NCBI GenBank assembly: GCA_014529385.2
Contig: CM043955.1
Coordinates: 145,896,140-145,960,139, forward strand
Source: Adiantum capillus-veneris
Lineage: Eukaryota; Streptophyta; Polypodiopsida; Polypodiales; Pteridaceae
Direction: 5' to 3'
DNA: 64,000 bases
Shown here: in pieces, positions 22,480-34,980 of the stretch
Numbering within the stretch: the first letter of the stretch is position 1
Layout of the letters: every line of letters begins with the position of its first letter
Made by a program: the position numbers and the translations under genes
The notes under the pieces: model-generated
Told to the model about the DNA's origin: nothing
Seen by the model: the letters and a program-made list of their open reading frames with translations, nothing else
The model's database searches: none

Positions 22480-23173
22480 TTGACACGCACCCCATATGAT
22501 AGCAAATTGTGTTGAGCTCCTATATCCAATAATGCATTATATAGTACTCTCCCATAGAGGCTATTTAGTTCGATTGGATATCATAGAGGTGGCTCAGATT
22601 CCAATGAATTATCATCAGTGTCTTCAAAAAATGCTTTCGTGATTTCCAGATTAGCCTCTCGTTGGCGTTTAAGACGTTGTTGTCTTTCTCGAGCCTCAAC
22701 TCTTGCTTGGATCTTTTTAAGCTCTCCATGTTCTTTGGCTGCGTTCTCTTCATTTATTCTAGCGCGCACATTTGCTCAATATCGTCGCATCTTATATCTC
22801 TTACTCTTCTTGTCTAATTTTTTATTACGGTCGATCTCTAGTGAAGAGTCACTAGATGAATCGCTACTTGTGTATATTTCCCCCTTGGGGATAGATTTTC
22901 ATTTAGGGTACCACTGAGCCCTGAATGGTTTGTCCCCACATTTGCACTAAGATTTAACTCAGATTCTTCGTCCTCAGAGTCAATTTCAATTGATGGTTCT
23001 GACCCCAAACAGTGTGGGCTATAGTCTTGTGAGACGCTACTGGTTCCAATGCCAGTCAAACCTTCATCTTGTAGGTCATCAAAAGCTATATGCATTGCTT
23101 CCAACATATTTAAGGGTACGAGTGGTGGCATTTCATCCCCCTCAGGTATTACCCAAGTCGTCCCCCTGTTTCC
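22480..23173 (-). pseudogene. copy 1, post-protease charged region
   Basis: After the protease the minus-strand frames give an acidic part ('EIDSEDEESELN', near 22970), a serine/acidic patch 'SSDSSSDSSLEID' near 22840, then a basic coiled-coil-like part 'RVEARERQQRLKRQREAN' near 22660. A last in-frame piece reads ALLDIGAQHNLLSYGV near 22510, which resembles a second protease-type D-x-G-A motif. In most gypsy elements reverse transcriptase would start here; none is visible. Function unknown. Confidence 0.5.
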
Positions 23174-23890
23174 CTAGGTGTCTATGGTTGCTGCTAAGTG
23201 GACCCAATTCACATTGTCTGACTCAGTCATCCTAGGTAGTACATCCATATAAGGAGAATCTTCCCCAACATGAGTGTCCATTTTACATGTGTAACAATAC
23301 TGCAATGGGGCCGAATAAACTGCGGTGTCAGATCTATGATCAATTATAAACCTGTTTCCTAGAGGATGTGCTCGACCAATGACAAGATCCACTCGAATGA
23401 CAGAATTTTGGAACTGCAAGTAGACATGGTTTTTAGAGTAGTCATGCACCATTTTTGCTTATGAAAGGACGTCCTGAGATCATCTCAGATGCCATAGTGT
23501 GCTTGGAGAAATCCATAACGATGAAGGTATTTCTTATTTTATGTCCAAAGACCTTGATCTTGAGATCTTCTAGCATCCCAATAGGTTTAACAATAGATCC
23601 ATTGGTCATCTTTACTACTATAATTGTGGTCCCAAGGTGAGGTCTTCCCATAGTTTCCCAACAATTTTTAGTCACAATGCTAACCCAGCACCATCATCAA
23701 GGATTCCCTTCACAGTTAATCCCTTGGTAGTGATTGGTATGGTTGCATTGGATTCATCGCCCTCAAAGTATTGTCCCAACTTGTTAACATGTATTTCTAC
23801 AACAAGGTCCTCATCTAGGTTGGATTGTGGATCTAAGTGTTCCTCCTCTATTGGCATCTCCCTAGCTCCATCCATCTGTGAAAATTGTAG
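23174..23890 (-). pseudogene. copy 1, aspartic protease
   Basis: Minus-strand frame: 'VNKLGQYFEGDESNATI', active-site region 'GILDDGAGLAL', then after a one-base deletion 'KNCWETMGRPH', 'SGRPFISK' and 'HVYLQFQNSVIRVDLV'. The D-x-G-A-G box and the G-R-P-F box are retroelement protease landmarks. The deletion falls next to the active site, which inactivates it. The homologous frame in copy 4 is uninterrupted here. Confidence 0.75.
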
Positions 23891-23923
23891 TAGCCCAACC
23901 TTCAGTTCTCCATTGAAGAAAAC

Positions 23924-23926
23924 TCA
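23924..23926 (-). other. in-frame TGA shared with copy 4
   Basis: The minus strand reads CTT TGA GTT between 'PELFLAL' and 'VFFNGELK'. Copy 4 has CTT TGA GCC at the same place (63307-63309). It is either a shared ancestral stop, possibly for readthrough, or the same C-to-T change in both. Confidence 0.6.
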
Positions 23927-24288
23927 AAGAGCTAAGAATAGCTCAGGGTCTCCATATAGTTTGGACATGATGGTGGTTCTAACTTTTGAAGCCATGAAAT
24001 CCATCAGTTTGGTAATATTTAACAACACCTTTTGGGCTTGAGTCGCTTAACATGGGGAAGATGGGATCTCCATTTCTTTGATAGGGTCAGGTAGTCCCTC
24101 TGTAAACATTTTTTCCAACAAGAAGTGAGTACACCCACTTTCCCATGACTTTAAGTCACTTTCTTCTTGGATGACAATAGGTATGGCTAAGGGTATATGG
24201 ACTTTGTGAGGTTGTTGTTATGTAGGGAACAATGTGTCTGTAGATCCAGTTGTTGTTATGTAGGGAACAATGTGTCTATAATCTGGAT

Positions 24289-25690
24289 CTACCTAGGTGC
24301 TGGTTCTAGATCCCTTTGGGTATCTTCTATCAAACTCCTTAATTGCTTGACTCGCTCGATCTCCTCTGTAGGGTTTGAATAAGTTCCTATCTTCTTCTTG
24401 GATACTGGGCATTGTGGCTCATGACGATCTTCCTTGTTGGTTTCTTTCTTAGTGGTCGTTTTGATCTCCATCATTTCACGTGAATCGGAATCCTCTTCAG
24501 CGTTGTTCATATATACGGGGTCGTCACCAGTCCCTATGTTCGTCTTTGAACTGGGGTCTGACTTCGTTGCTTTTTGCAAACTCTTCCTTCGTGTTTTCTT
24601 CTTCTTCTGAGATTGGGAAATTGATGCCGTGTCTCGTTCTTCAATATATAACTTTATTTTTGGAGCATCGATTGTATCAGTATGTTTATTGGTACCACAT
24701 ATGAACTTTGTGATGGCTCCTCGGTAACCTCAATCAAATTTAATGCCGTGATCTTTGGTGCATTTGGATTATTTGAACATTGAGCAATCAAATGATCTAT
24801 GCCACATCGATTGCACATGAGTATCGGCATTGTAGACATGCTCACTTGATTGGTTTGCATTAGTGTGGCGTTCTTTTGTAGCCTAATAGGACACTCGGCC
24901 ACACGATGTGGACCTCCACACTCATAGCATTAAAGAGGTGGTCTCTTGGTAGTGTAATTGATATTTTGGCCTCTTGCAGCAAGAGCAACTACTTGATAGA
25001 CAGGTTTGACTTGTCCCCAATAGTCCTCCATGTATTATTGTGGACTTTCTTCAAGCACATCAATCCCATAGGCAATATTAGGGTCTATATCTTCCTCACA
25101 ACCTTCCAAACAAGCAATGGATGACTCACAACCCACTTGATTCACAGAAATGATTCTCGGATGTGGTGGTTGCGGTCCTAGCACTACAGGTGGTAAGGGT
25201 GTTGTTTGAACAACATTTTGGGCCCTAGTGATCATGTGTTGTGACGTTTGTTCAAGAGGTGGGACCGACATCATTATTGCAGGCACTCGAGGTGTGTCTG
25301 TCCATGCTAAGGTTGGTCTATTGGCCATCGCGTGCTTAAATACTATGCAATCCTTACCTTGATGACCATACCTCCCACATGCATTGCAATTTCCATTGAA
25401 TTTTACTCTAAAAGTAGGGCATTCACTAGTACTATGCGGACCATAGCATACTGAGCACCATTGTTGCTCCCTTCTTGGATACATATGATTGTTTTGCGGA
25501 GCATGATTGTCTCTAAGACTCTCTTGAATGGCCTTGGTGAGATCTACTAAAGTCATCTCAGATATCTTTGACTCCTTAGCAATAGGCTTTAGGGTCATTG
25601 GCTGATGCCCCGATACTTGCGAGCTAGTAGATTTATGCTCAACAGACACTCTTTCTCCTTGACTCATTAAATTATACTCCAATTAGATCG
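24289..25690 (-). pseudogene. copy 1, zinc-knuckle region of Gag
   Basis: Minus strand: CSVCYGPHSTSEC near 25440 (CX2CX3HX4C), CNACGRYGHQGKDC near 25370 (canonical CX2CX4HX4C), CYECGGPHRVAEC near 24910 and CNRCGIDHLIAQC near 24800 (both CX2CX3HX4C). These metal-binding boxes package element RNA in retroelements generally. Stops at about 25036, near 24930 and at 24652-24654 break the frame. Confidence 0.75.
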
Positions 25691-27775
25691 CATTGGCGGT
25701 GACTGCTTCCCAAGTGGTGATACCTCTAATGACTAGGCCATTGTAGATATACTCGTGTCATAATGTCCTGATGAATCTATCAAGCAATTGATTATTATTG
25801 AAGCGCTCATTTGGATTACAACGAGAATTAAAATGCTTCAAGCGACTAATAGAGTCTCTCACCGACTCTCCTTCCTCTTGTTGGGCTTTCTGTAGTTGAG
25901 AAGCTATACCCCAAAGCACTCTCTCTCGTATGTATTCTTTCAAGAACAGTCTCCTGAGAGTAGGGTAAATCGTTTTTTCTTCCACCCTTAGGGTTCTATA
26001 CCAATCCCCGGCCTTCCCAGTTAAGGTTAGGCTGAAAGCATTACTCTTATGCAGGTCATTGTGTTCTCCTAGAGAATCGCATATTTGTTCAAACACTTCG
26101 ATATGCTTTCTCACATCCCCGTCTCCACTAAATTTTTGTGTGAGCTTGGCTATTTGTACTGCCTTACTTCTAGGTTCTCTATCAGGTGTGTTATGCATAT
26201 TCTCAGCAATAGATCGATCGATAGCTTGAGCAAACGTTGCCAAATCACCTAAGTGAGTAGGCACCGTGGGTGAAGGGGCTGCAGAGACTACATGTGGAGT
26301 AGGTATTGGCATTGGGCTTGGCGCATAGGAAGCCCTTCGGTTCCATGTTTGGTACAGTGTTGTACCATGTAGTGGCTGAAAGTTCATATGTGTGGCCCTA
26401 GGCATAACAGACGTTGGATGTGACATGCTAATGCTAGTCGGTATGATCCCATTGAAATAAGAGCTTGGGTGTTTTGGTTGTGGAGCATAGGTTGTTGAAA
26501 CAATCGGAGGGGTAGGGGCTACATGAGTACGAGGACCCATAGGTGTATATGATTGGTACACACTTGTAGGTACTGTTGCATGCATTGAGCTACCATGTAG
26601 TGGTGCTTTACTAACAAATGAGGTCCATGGCGTGTTTCTTGGCATGCCCATCATTGGGGTAGGCATGGTAGCCGTGGTGTCATCAAGGGAAAGATGAGCT
26701 AGGATTAGAAAGGTAAGACTATCACTTGTGGGCTCATATTGCACTGAGACCCCTGGAGAAACAACATATGGAGGATCCATCGGACTTACCGAGGGAGTCT
26801 CCATTTGCAATAAGGTTGGTTGTTTAGCCCTCCCTATATCCAAGAATCTCATAAGACCTGTTGAAGGCATGTGGATCCCCTTGTTCTGTCTCTCTAGCTC
26901 AATAACCCTATGGATGACCTCACAAACTCTTTGTTGTTGATCCTCTACACTAGTAGCACCCGTTGTGGATTGTAGGACATCTAACCAACCCACGTGATAG
27001 GTGTGACATGTGTAAAGGTCGGTTAGAGTTTACGTTTGTAGTTCATACTCCCAGTTCTCATTTAGGAATGCTCCATTTAGGATTGAGGTGCTAGAGGTGT
27101 AAGTTTTGAAGTAGATGCAATGTGGCTCTCTATGGATTGACCCTTAGTGGTTGCTAATTCAAGAGCACTCGATTGCTCTCCTAGCAAGGATATTGACATA
27201 GGGACTTTCTCTTTTGACTCTCTTCGTTGCTCCACCTTGCGTAAGCTCTCAATTTCCTTTTCCCTAGCCGCAATGATAAATCGCTCAACCTCTTGCACTT
27301 CGGCAACACTTCTACCATCAGGTAATACAACCTCGGAGGGGAATAGCTCTGAAGAGTCAGGGGGTGCACTGAATGGAGTATTCACGTGCACACTCTTTAA
27401 GATCATGGGGTCTACGTTGCTCATGAATGGCAAATTTACTTCCCCACCCCCCTCATTTACATCGTTAGCTCCATGTTCAAAGCGAGTGGCTCTAGTAAAG
27501 GTTTCCTTCAAGTGGCTATGCACTCTCGGCCCAGACCGTGGACCCATGGCATACATGTCTTGACTTGAGCTATCAGGATTAGGCATTGGGTAACCCTCCA
27601 TGACGTCGTAGTCAGAGGAAGAGTCACTAGACACAATATGCGTGTCCCGAATGGTACTACCTTGGGTCCCCACCGAGGGCCCAGAACCTAAGGTAGGTGG
27701 GTATTGAGAACCCACGTAAGTCGAAGTGCTCGCTAGTTGCTCGGCCTCTAGCACACAATCAAAGCATAGATGCAT
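25691..27775 (-). pseudogene. copy 1, Gag N-terminus and core
   Basis: Starts at ATG 27775 (MHLCFDC), aligned with the ATG of copy 4 at 59416. It begins with an acidic/serine part ('SSDSSSDYDVMEGYP') and then 'LPDGRSVAEVQEVERF'. A long proline/threonine-rich part follows (26300-26800). The Gag core has 'KAVQIAKLTQKFSGDGD', 'GKAGDWYRTLRVEEKT' and 'ESVRDSISRLKHFNSRCNP'. Frames break near 27077 and by a TGA at 25756-25758 (CGA in copy 4). The core is the retrotransposon Gag domain. Confidence 0.8.
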
Positions 27776-27913
27776 GTGCCTTTGGCACTCTACAAGCGTC
27801 GGTAAATACCCCGAAAGGTTAACCGCTTGATTTTTTAGGCGTTTTGCACCCCGTTTTCACTCGTTTCTTGATGTTTTTTAATGTCTTCTTACGATCGGTT
27901 TTGGATTAGAGCG

Positions 27914-27939
27914 TGGGCTTGGGCTTGGGCTTGGGCTTG
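27914..27939 (-). repeat. GGGCTT hexamer repeat in the element leader
   Basis: Four tandem GGGCTT units. The leaders of copies 2 and 4 have the related 'CCCAAGCCCAAGCCC' at similar places. Confidence 0.75.
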
Positions 27940-27942
27940 GGG

Positions 27943-28320
27943 AATATTCTCGATCTCGATCCTACCTTTAACAATTTTAAATTTTTTTTAAGTATATATA
28001 TATTGTGGATAAGGTCACCGCGGTCGCGTCGCGTGCGCGAGTACACACACACCTAACCTACCTACTTGCAACTAATAGAGCTATTGTTATACACTAACAC
28101 AATACTACAGCAACTAATTAACTAACATATCTACTTACTGTACCTTACAGATCTAATACCTTAAAGCTAACACCTTATAAACAAAAACATTACACTGCAC
28201 CAAAAACAAGGTCACAAATCCTCTCAACAAGCCACACACTTTATTACTCTACCTTCCCTACATTTCATAATGCACCACAAAGTAGCATAGAGTGCTATTC
28301 GAGCTTAGTGCAGGACATTT
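27943..28320 (-). other. copy 1 leader between PBS and gag
   Basis: Untranslated leader with an AT run (about 27975-28010) and a CpG-rich patch GGTCGCGTCGCGTGCGCGAG near 28024. Copies 2 and 4 share both features. Confidence 0.6.
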
Positions 28321-28337
28321 CCCTGACAGCGGCACCA
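28321..28337 (-). other. copy 1 PBS (tRNA-Asp type)
   Basis: On the minus strand TGGTGCCGCTGTCAGGG resembles TGGCGCCGTTGCCGGGG, the complement of the plant tRNA-Asp 3' end used by Athila/Tat elements, with a few changes. Confidence 0.7.
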
Positions 28338-28573
28338 AAAATGTGCGCATCTGTTTCACGTGTCAAATCAAGGGACTTGCCGTACACTGTGTGCGATCCA
28401 CAAATGGCTACAAGCACACAACCAGACTAATCTAGCAAGCGCAAGAGAGCAAGGGTGTGTCACTCACCGCCCTACGCTCGCTTTCGTGGAGGATTCCTCG
28501 TCACAAAGAAGAAGGAGCTACCGTCGTGCTACGCTCAACCGCCTTGCCGTCCCCGTGCCATCACAATGCTCGA

Positions 28574-28576
<3 letters not shown>

Positions 28577-28644
<68 letters not shown>
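28577..28644 (+). repeat. compound (CT)n(CA)n microsatellite inside the LTR
   Basis: CT 28577-28614 followed by CA 28615-28644. It corresponds to (TG)n(GA)n in the plus-strand LTRs at 51027, 57621 and 58032. Confidence 0.92.
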
Positions 28645-28645
<1 letters not shown>

Positions 28646-28893
28646 GGAGATGAAGAACAAGATGGACATGGAGCAAGAGCACTCTTCAATTGCACAAATG
28701 AGAGAATGAGTGGTTTAGGTGAATTTTATATGATCTCGCCCATGCTTAGCCAACTAACCCTTGAATGTTCCAGTTTGAGTGCACCTCTCATCAACGATCA
28801 CTCTTACCCTTTTCCTATTAGACCAACAAACCCGTCCCATGACTCAAAACAATGTGATATTTGTGGATGTTTACTAGGCCGACGCCCATTTAC

Positions 28894-29068
28894 CAAGGTC
28901 AATACCAAGCGATAGGTGGCGTTGGGAAGTCCCCAAGCCTCCTATTCTCCCAGTATTGACTCAATTGCCTCTTGTAACGACTTTAACATCAAGGTCAACA
29001 CCAAGCGATAGGGGGCGTTGGGCAGTCCCCAAGCCTCTTATTTGCCCAATGCTGACTCCATTGTCTAA
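28894..29068 (-). repeat. 96-bp tandem repeat within the LTR
   Basis: Units begin CAAGGTCAAxACCAAGCG at 28894 and 28990 and are about 85% alike by eye. Confidence 0.75.
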
Positions 29069-31053
29069 CTTGTCGGTTAACAAAGGGTGAAACAGATGCC
29101 CAAAAAACTGATCTAACGAGCAAGACCACCCCATCATTCATGACGGCCAAGTAGGAATCAAGCTAATTCATCAATGCCAAATAAAACTCCTCATATTGCT
29201 GGCCATGTGGAGTTGTCATGTAAAATCACTTGTTGGGTAAATAAGTAATAGTGCATACAAAAAAGGATGTTGTTTCTCTTATTTGAATTTTTGCATTGTA
29301 TGTGTCATTGATGGCAATTAGTTTTAGCATATGTAGAAATGGTTAGTGATGTTGAATTTCAAAGCTTTATATGTCATTAACATCTTTGCATTTGGCACAT
29401 GAAAAAAGAGCTCTAGGCCTTTTTTTGTTAGGCTAGAAAGGCCTTATTAGTGTATCGTCAACCAACTGTCAAACCAGAGGTAGCTGTAGCAGGAGTAGCA
29501 ACAACCAGTTCAAGAAAAAGAGACAAGTCAACATTGCAAATTCCAAAGAAGAAGAAAAAAACAAGGAAGAAGAGCGGAGAATCTCCATGTTTATACTATG
29601 CAAAACGAATATAGTGAAAGTGAGTAATCCCCGCCTCATCATTGAGGCTTTTGAGATAGCTTGGTCTTAGGTGATTCTTTGTTTGAGGGGAGGGATCTTT
29701 AGTTTGTGTGATGCCATACTTCCATTAAAACATTGTGTAGACTATGTGGCATAGTCCGTGTTGACTTTATTAGCCTGTATGGCATTGTGGTCTCTTTACA
29801 GTTTGTCATTAATCCAAATAACAAAGGAGGATAGGCTCATTGGGCATGGTCTTTGTCCTTTATACCTGCAACAGTCGAGAGCGGAGGGATCCTGTGAATT
29901 ATAGAAAAGTGAGCAATAAAAGCACAGATCCGCATAGCTGGCGATGCATATACATACATGAACCACAATGAGACTGATTTGAGAGAGGTAGAGAGTGAGA
30001 TAAAGCATGAGAGCACGTACAGGTGCACCTCCTAGAGTAGAATGCTACACTGACACAACAAGAGAGGAGAGGGGAGAAGAGAGAAGAAGGACACAATTAC
30101 TAGGTGTAATCTCCTCTTGTGTAAGAGTAAGCATTTTCTTCTTGCGCGTACTTATTTATAGATTTCTTGAATGCTCAAAATGAATACAAATTGTCGTCCG
30201 GACATAAAATGGCCATAGCTCATAAAGAGCATTTAATAATGAAATATCCATAAATATGATATCCTTTCGCAACGTAGTTCTCTTTTGCTTTTTCTACCTG
30301 TCAACTGCAATAAATAAATAATTATCAATTTCCATTACATACCTCTTTGCTAGAAAGAAATTGTTCTCAGTTGCTAAGTTAAGGAAAGTAAATCACTTAA
30401 AAGTCAAGAATATCATGGAACATAATAAAAAGTCATAAACTTAAACATTTGCTTATGCGTGTCGTCATCCACATACTGCATATTCTAGTCTCGCATACCA
30501 AAAGAATAGGCAGTATATGTCAACTCCAGATGTATCAATATATCATTGGTCACACCCATCATTGAATAATCAATTCTCATAAATTTCAAGTCCAATTCTA
30601 TACACTATGGATAAGTGCACCAATTCATTGTTGTTGGTCGGATTATGGACAAGATGTGTTTCAAAGTTCATTATCTAGGAGTGTTTGGACATGATGTGCT
30701 CATAGTACATGAACGGAGATTCTTGGACGTGGTGTGGTTCTATAGCTCAACTTTCTAAAAGGCAACTGGTGGCCAAGATGGCATTCTTCTCATGTGACAC
30801 GTTGATGTTAGCGAATTTGAGGTCCTAACACGGTAGCTGTTGCTAGGGTATCCATGGTAGCTTCTTCATAGACTTGGTCTCACCATTTATGTCTGTCCAC
30901 TATGAGTTGCAGAGAGGGTGTTAAGATTAGTAGCATCTCAAGTGAATAGCCCATTGTGATCTCAATATTTATTTTGGCTTTAGGTATGTATTTGAAATAT
31001 ACAGAGGTGGGTATATAAACAACCCATTGTCCCCATTGTATTATCATCAATTA

Positions 31054-31057
<4 letters not shown>

Positions 31058-31105
<48 letters not shown>
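31058..31105 (+). repeat. (TC)n microsatellite
   Basis: About 24 TC units. Confidence 0.95.
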
Positions 31106-31108
<3 letters not shown>

Positions 31109-32481
31109 GCGTCAACTTTGATAGAGTGCTCTCCTTTATCTCTCTTCGAATGCTTCCGCATTGTCCATTTTGAAAGAGACGAGTTAGACAAATGCCAATT
31201 TGTGCAAGAGTGGATTTGATGAGACCTTGAAATGCAAGTACATGAATCAATATACACTAATTAGCACTAGGTTCGTAACTCTATAGGAGATAAAAGTGTC
31301 CAACCAATGCTTACTCTTAGTAGGCGTGCCATTTATCGGAGTCGTTATTGAGCGCAAAAGGAAAATTTCATCTTCTTATTTTAAACCGATAATTTGTTTG
31401 TGGTACTCCAAAAGTGGATGAATTGATGCAATTTGTTAAAGATAACTTCAAGGTACACCACGTATTAGGGACACTGATTTTCTTTACCACGAGTAGTTTT
31501 TCCATAAACTTCGATGGAATGTTTAAGAAGAGATATACCAAAACAAGTATTTGGATCAAAAATTAGCACCAAAAATGTGTTACTTGCCCGTCACATTCAT
31601 TCTAAAAGTTAACATTGGTGCATAGTATTTGGTAAAAACATAAAATTACTACGTAGTCCATCCTCCACACGAGCCATGGATGCAAGACAGAACCACCAAA
31701 CATCAAACTCAACCATAGTATAGCAATACATCCAAAGTCTGCCACGGTCAATGCTCGGATTTGCCACCCCTAACATGACAAACAAAAGACCACACACAGA
31801 TACATCGGCACCGTCAAAGAAGGGGCGGGACCCAAAATCCCCATCACCCAAATTGGGCCCGAGTTGCCACCGACCACCGACCACCATTGTGCCTCAGAAA
31901 ACACATAACACCACCATAACCGGACAACCATCACCACTTGGAGAACCAGGCTCTTGCGGTTGAGCCTTGCACCCTCGAGCAGATTTGAGAAAAAGAGCAG
32001 ATCGCAACACAGCCATGCACGAGTTCCCGTTCACAGAGGTCCTTCTACATAATTTTTCAGTTAGACCACCGCCCATGGCAAGTGAGAAGAGGCAAAGTGG
32101 AGACGAGCCCCGCATCCCAATGGCAGTTGTCTGCACGGCAGACGGCGGGCGCGAGCTGGGCGGGCTCTACTTCGTGGGCAGAGGAGGTGGGGACATGCAA
32201 GAGTTCCCCCCACAAGGGAGGAGGTCACCAAGCAACCCTGGTTCACAAAAATATGGGGGCTTAGCAAGAGGAGAAGTAGGGAGCGCAGGGCTAGTCAGTC
32301 AAGGTCCCCATACAACGGAAACCCCCCACCGCCGAGCACCCCATCTTATAATCCTAAGCTCAACTCTTTTCCTTGCTTCTTAAATTTGCCTAAATCTACT
32401 AACATAATACGGCGGAGGGAGTGACCCTTTACACGTGACATGTGTCACGTTCTACGAGATGAAGGCTATAAACCAAAAGTG

Positions 32482-32516
<35 letters not shown>
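32482..32516 (+). repeat. (GA)n microsatellite
   Basis: About 17 GA units. Confidence 0.95.
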
Positions 32517-32517
<1 letters not shown>

Positions 32518-32763
32518 CCGCAGAAGACGACCGTACTCGTTCTTGATATACACTTCAAGTCCTTGAAACTTACATTCTAAATCATTCCTTGTTTCCTAAA
32601 TAAGATTGCAATAACCTTGAAAGACACTAAGTTTTGAAAAATCAAAGATCTAGAAATCAATAATTTTATATTGTAGAATTTCTTTAAACCACACAAATGC
32701 AATTAACAAAGTTTATCGCAACCTATAGAGAAACAAAATGTGGCATTATCTTGCATTGACAAT

Positions 32764-33070
32764 TCATGAAGATGGTCTTTAGCCCATGAACCATCTCTTA
32801 GGATATACATATGCCATCACATGAAAGTAAATGGCGTGACATGAAATGAACTAAAAGCTTCCCCTCTTTCTAGGGTCGACTCCTCTTGGTAGGAATGTAC
32901 GCACATAAGTTTGGCATCTTGTGGAGGTGCCACCTTCCCCATATCACATCTTCTCTCAAGCTTAGTTCAAGGCTATAAAGTGAGATTATTTGTATGGATT
33001 TCGTTTGGTTCAATAATCAATTTTTTTATTTTCATTTACTCTTTTGCTTAATGTGCTTACGATTATGTTA
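32764..33070 (+). repeat. 5' LTR of the gag-only copia element
   Basis: Begins TCATGAAGATGG, where the partner has TGATGAAGACTAG. The right boundary is approximate; similarity fades after 33067. Confidence 0.6.
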
Positions 33071-33735
33071 ACCATGAATGTTCCTTTGCCCAATCCTGGT
33101 GAAGCCCTCAAGCTCTACTTTTGATTCTCATGAGCTTCCCCATCCTTAAGCTCCAAAATCTATTTTGTGTGCATGTAAAACCCTGTAATTCTTTGCGTAA
33201 ATTTTTTATCTTCGGGGTCCCTCTCACACAATAACCCAAGGCAAGAGGTTGTGGGTTCAAAAAGCTCCTATCGTGGGAGGATTTCATCTCTACAGTCAAT
33301 TGTCATGAAGTCCAACTTTCAGTGGTAGTTCAGTGGTTCACACCAAGCCCCATTGCTTTTGAGAAGCACCTTGGATGCAAACAAATAGCTAGAACTAACT
33401 CTATTGGGCGATCGGATCCACAACAATTATGTAGACAATTTTACATGAGGGCTCCAAAGCCTCTCTTCCCTTTTAAGGGAGGCTTCCCACCAAGGCACCT
33501 CTTCCTCTAAAACGAGGTTTTTCCACCAATTGCAAGGGATACTCTCTTACACGGCAGAGGTTCTCACATATTTAAGACAAACCATTTCTCTTATGTGGGC
33601 TGGTTCACAAAGCTTGTGGAAAAAAGTTACATCAAGGAGAGCTTCAACCACAAAGTATCATCAAAACATCCTTAGATAAGCAACCTAAGCTAAAACCAGC
33701 ATGAACTAGGGCTTCATCTTCACAAATCACAAATT

Positions 33736-34230
33736 ACTGCACAACTCCAAGTCAAAGATGAGCAAGCACTACGCATCATTATCAGAGCTTTGCATGAAAA
33801 TAGTGTATACTTATTTGAACAGTGCACAAGTGATTTTGAAGCCTTGGAGGTAATAGAGAAAAATTTTGGGGCAAGGGCAAAGAAAAGTAGAGTCAGGCTT
33901 AAAAAGAAATTGTATAGTCCTACCATGGAGAGTGGGGAAGACATTGCAAGTGTTGCCAATATACTTATAAGCCTAACCACTTAACTTACCTACATCAAAT
34001 GTGAAGTTAAAAACGAAGAAAAAATTGTAGTGTTATTAGGAGCATTGCCAACCCAGAAAGGTCACATTGTCACAAGCTCAAAGGAGAGAGCTTACACCAC
34101 TCTCTACAAGAAGTGATTTAGCTTTTACTTCCAAAACCAAATGTTTTTCATGCAAGAAGCTAAACCACTAAGCAAAGGATTGCTGCAACAATAAGAAATG
34201 CACCCATTGTGACAAACTGGTCATCCACCT
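33736..34230 (+). pseudogene. copia Gag (UBN2-type) with zinc knuckle, decayed
   Basis: The plus frame reads QVKDEQALRIIIRALHEN, then 'FEALEVIEKNFGARAKKSRVRL', 'KKLYSPTMESGEDI' and, after a TAA, 'NEEKIVVLLGALP'. This matches the UBN2 Gag pattern (KLxLKxxLYxLKMxEGExV, EExVxxLLxxLP). A zinc knuckle follows near 34147: CFSCKKLNH, stop, AKDC, with CX2CX4HX4C spacing. Several stops make it a pseudogene. Confidence 0.72.
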
Positions 34231-34650
34231 ATGAGATGCTACTTTAGGGATCTACCTAAGAAGTAGTCGTCCATCACAAGCACCAAGAAGACAACCAAGG
34301 ATAAATGTCAATGTTCTAGAGAACCAAGTTATTGAGGATCATGGATCTACTCACTTTGTTTATGATTTTGATACAAATATACTATAGCGCACATATGATT
34401 ACCACCCTCTACCTTATTCTATTGTATTATTTTGAAGATAGCCCCCTTGAGTGCTTTGTCTCGGTTATGAGTGTTGGTTTAAAAGGAGGGTACCATGAGA
34501 TGAGTCACTTCGACATTTCATTGATTCACCTATGATTTATGAACCACCTTTAGGCTCTTATGCATGTAATTAAGAACAATGATAGACACCTTATGAGTAT
34601 AATAATGAGCCACTGTTGACATATGAGTGTTTCTACATAGTCTAAACTAT

Positions 34651-34661
34651 AAGGGGAGGTT
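34651..34661 (+). other. polypurine tract of the gag-only copia element
   Basis: AAGGGGAGGTT directly before the 3' LTR start. Confidence 0.6.
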
Positions 34662-34980
34662 TGATGAAGACTAGATTTAGCCTATGAAAAACCACCTCTT
34701 AGAATATGCACGACATTACATGATAGTAGATGGCATAACACGAAATGAAACCCAATGTACATGAGATGCATGCATTAGTTGACTTGCCAAAACCTCCCCC
34801 TTTGCTATATTCATATGAGTTTGGCATCTTGTGGAGGTGCTACCTTTCCCATATCACACCTACCCTCAACCCTAGCTCAAGCCGGTATAGTGAGCTTCTT
34901 TGTATGACTTTCATTAAGCTCACTAATCAAATATGTTACTTTCATTTACTCTCTTGCTTGATGTGCTTATGATCATGGGA
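34662..34980 (+). repeat. 3' LTR of the gag-only copia element
   Basis: Starts TGATGAAGAC after the polypurine tract. Pairs with 32764-33070. Confidence 0.6.

Larger units (their letters stand above)
22480..29082 (-). mobile_element. Tat/Athila-like gypsy element, copy 1, 3'-truncated
   Basis: Minus-strand order: LTR 28342-29082, tRNA-Asp-type PBS 28321-28337, leader with a GGGCTT repeat, gag, four zinc knuckles, protease, and a charged region ending near 22480. No reverse transcriptase, integrase or second LTR is seen to the left, so the element is truncated or deleted there. The proteins align along their length with copy 4 (57712-64000, plus strand). Stops are scattered and mostly look like C-to-T changes (CAA to TAA, CGA to TGA). 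Confidence 0.85.
28342..29082 (-). repeat. copy 1 5' LTR (741 bp)
   Basis: On the minus strand it starts TGTTAACCGACAAG and ends GCGCACA before the PBS. It contains a TATA-like ATCATATAAAATTC near 28722-28735, a compound (CT)n(CA)n microsatellite at 28577-28644 and a 96-bp internal tandem repeat (28894 and 28990). LTRs of copies 2-4 share the TATA box and the microsatellite position. Confidence 0.82.
29083..32763. other. long spacer with microsatellites, no gene recognised
   Basis: Both strands were read. A basic open stretch at 29456-29614 ('KKKKKTRKKSGESP') ends in a TAG but has no start or homology I know. A (TC)n tract lies at 31058-31105 and a (GA)n tract at 32482-32516. A GC-richer part, 31740-32300, has frames on both strands but no family signal. 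Confidence 0.45.

Noticed and set aside
32405-32430. ACGGCGGAGGGAGT, similar to a Stowaway MITE end (CTCCCTCCG)
   Set aside because: No matching inverted end or TA duplication was found within several hundred bases.
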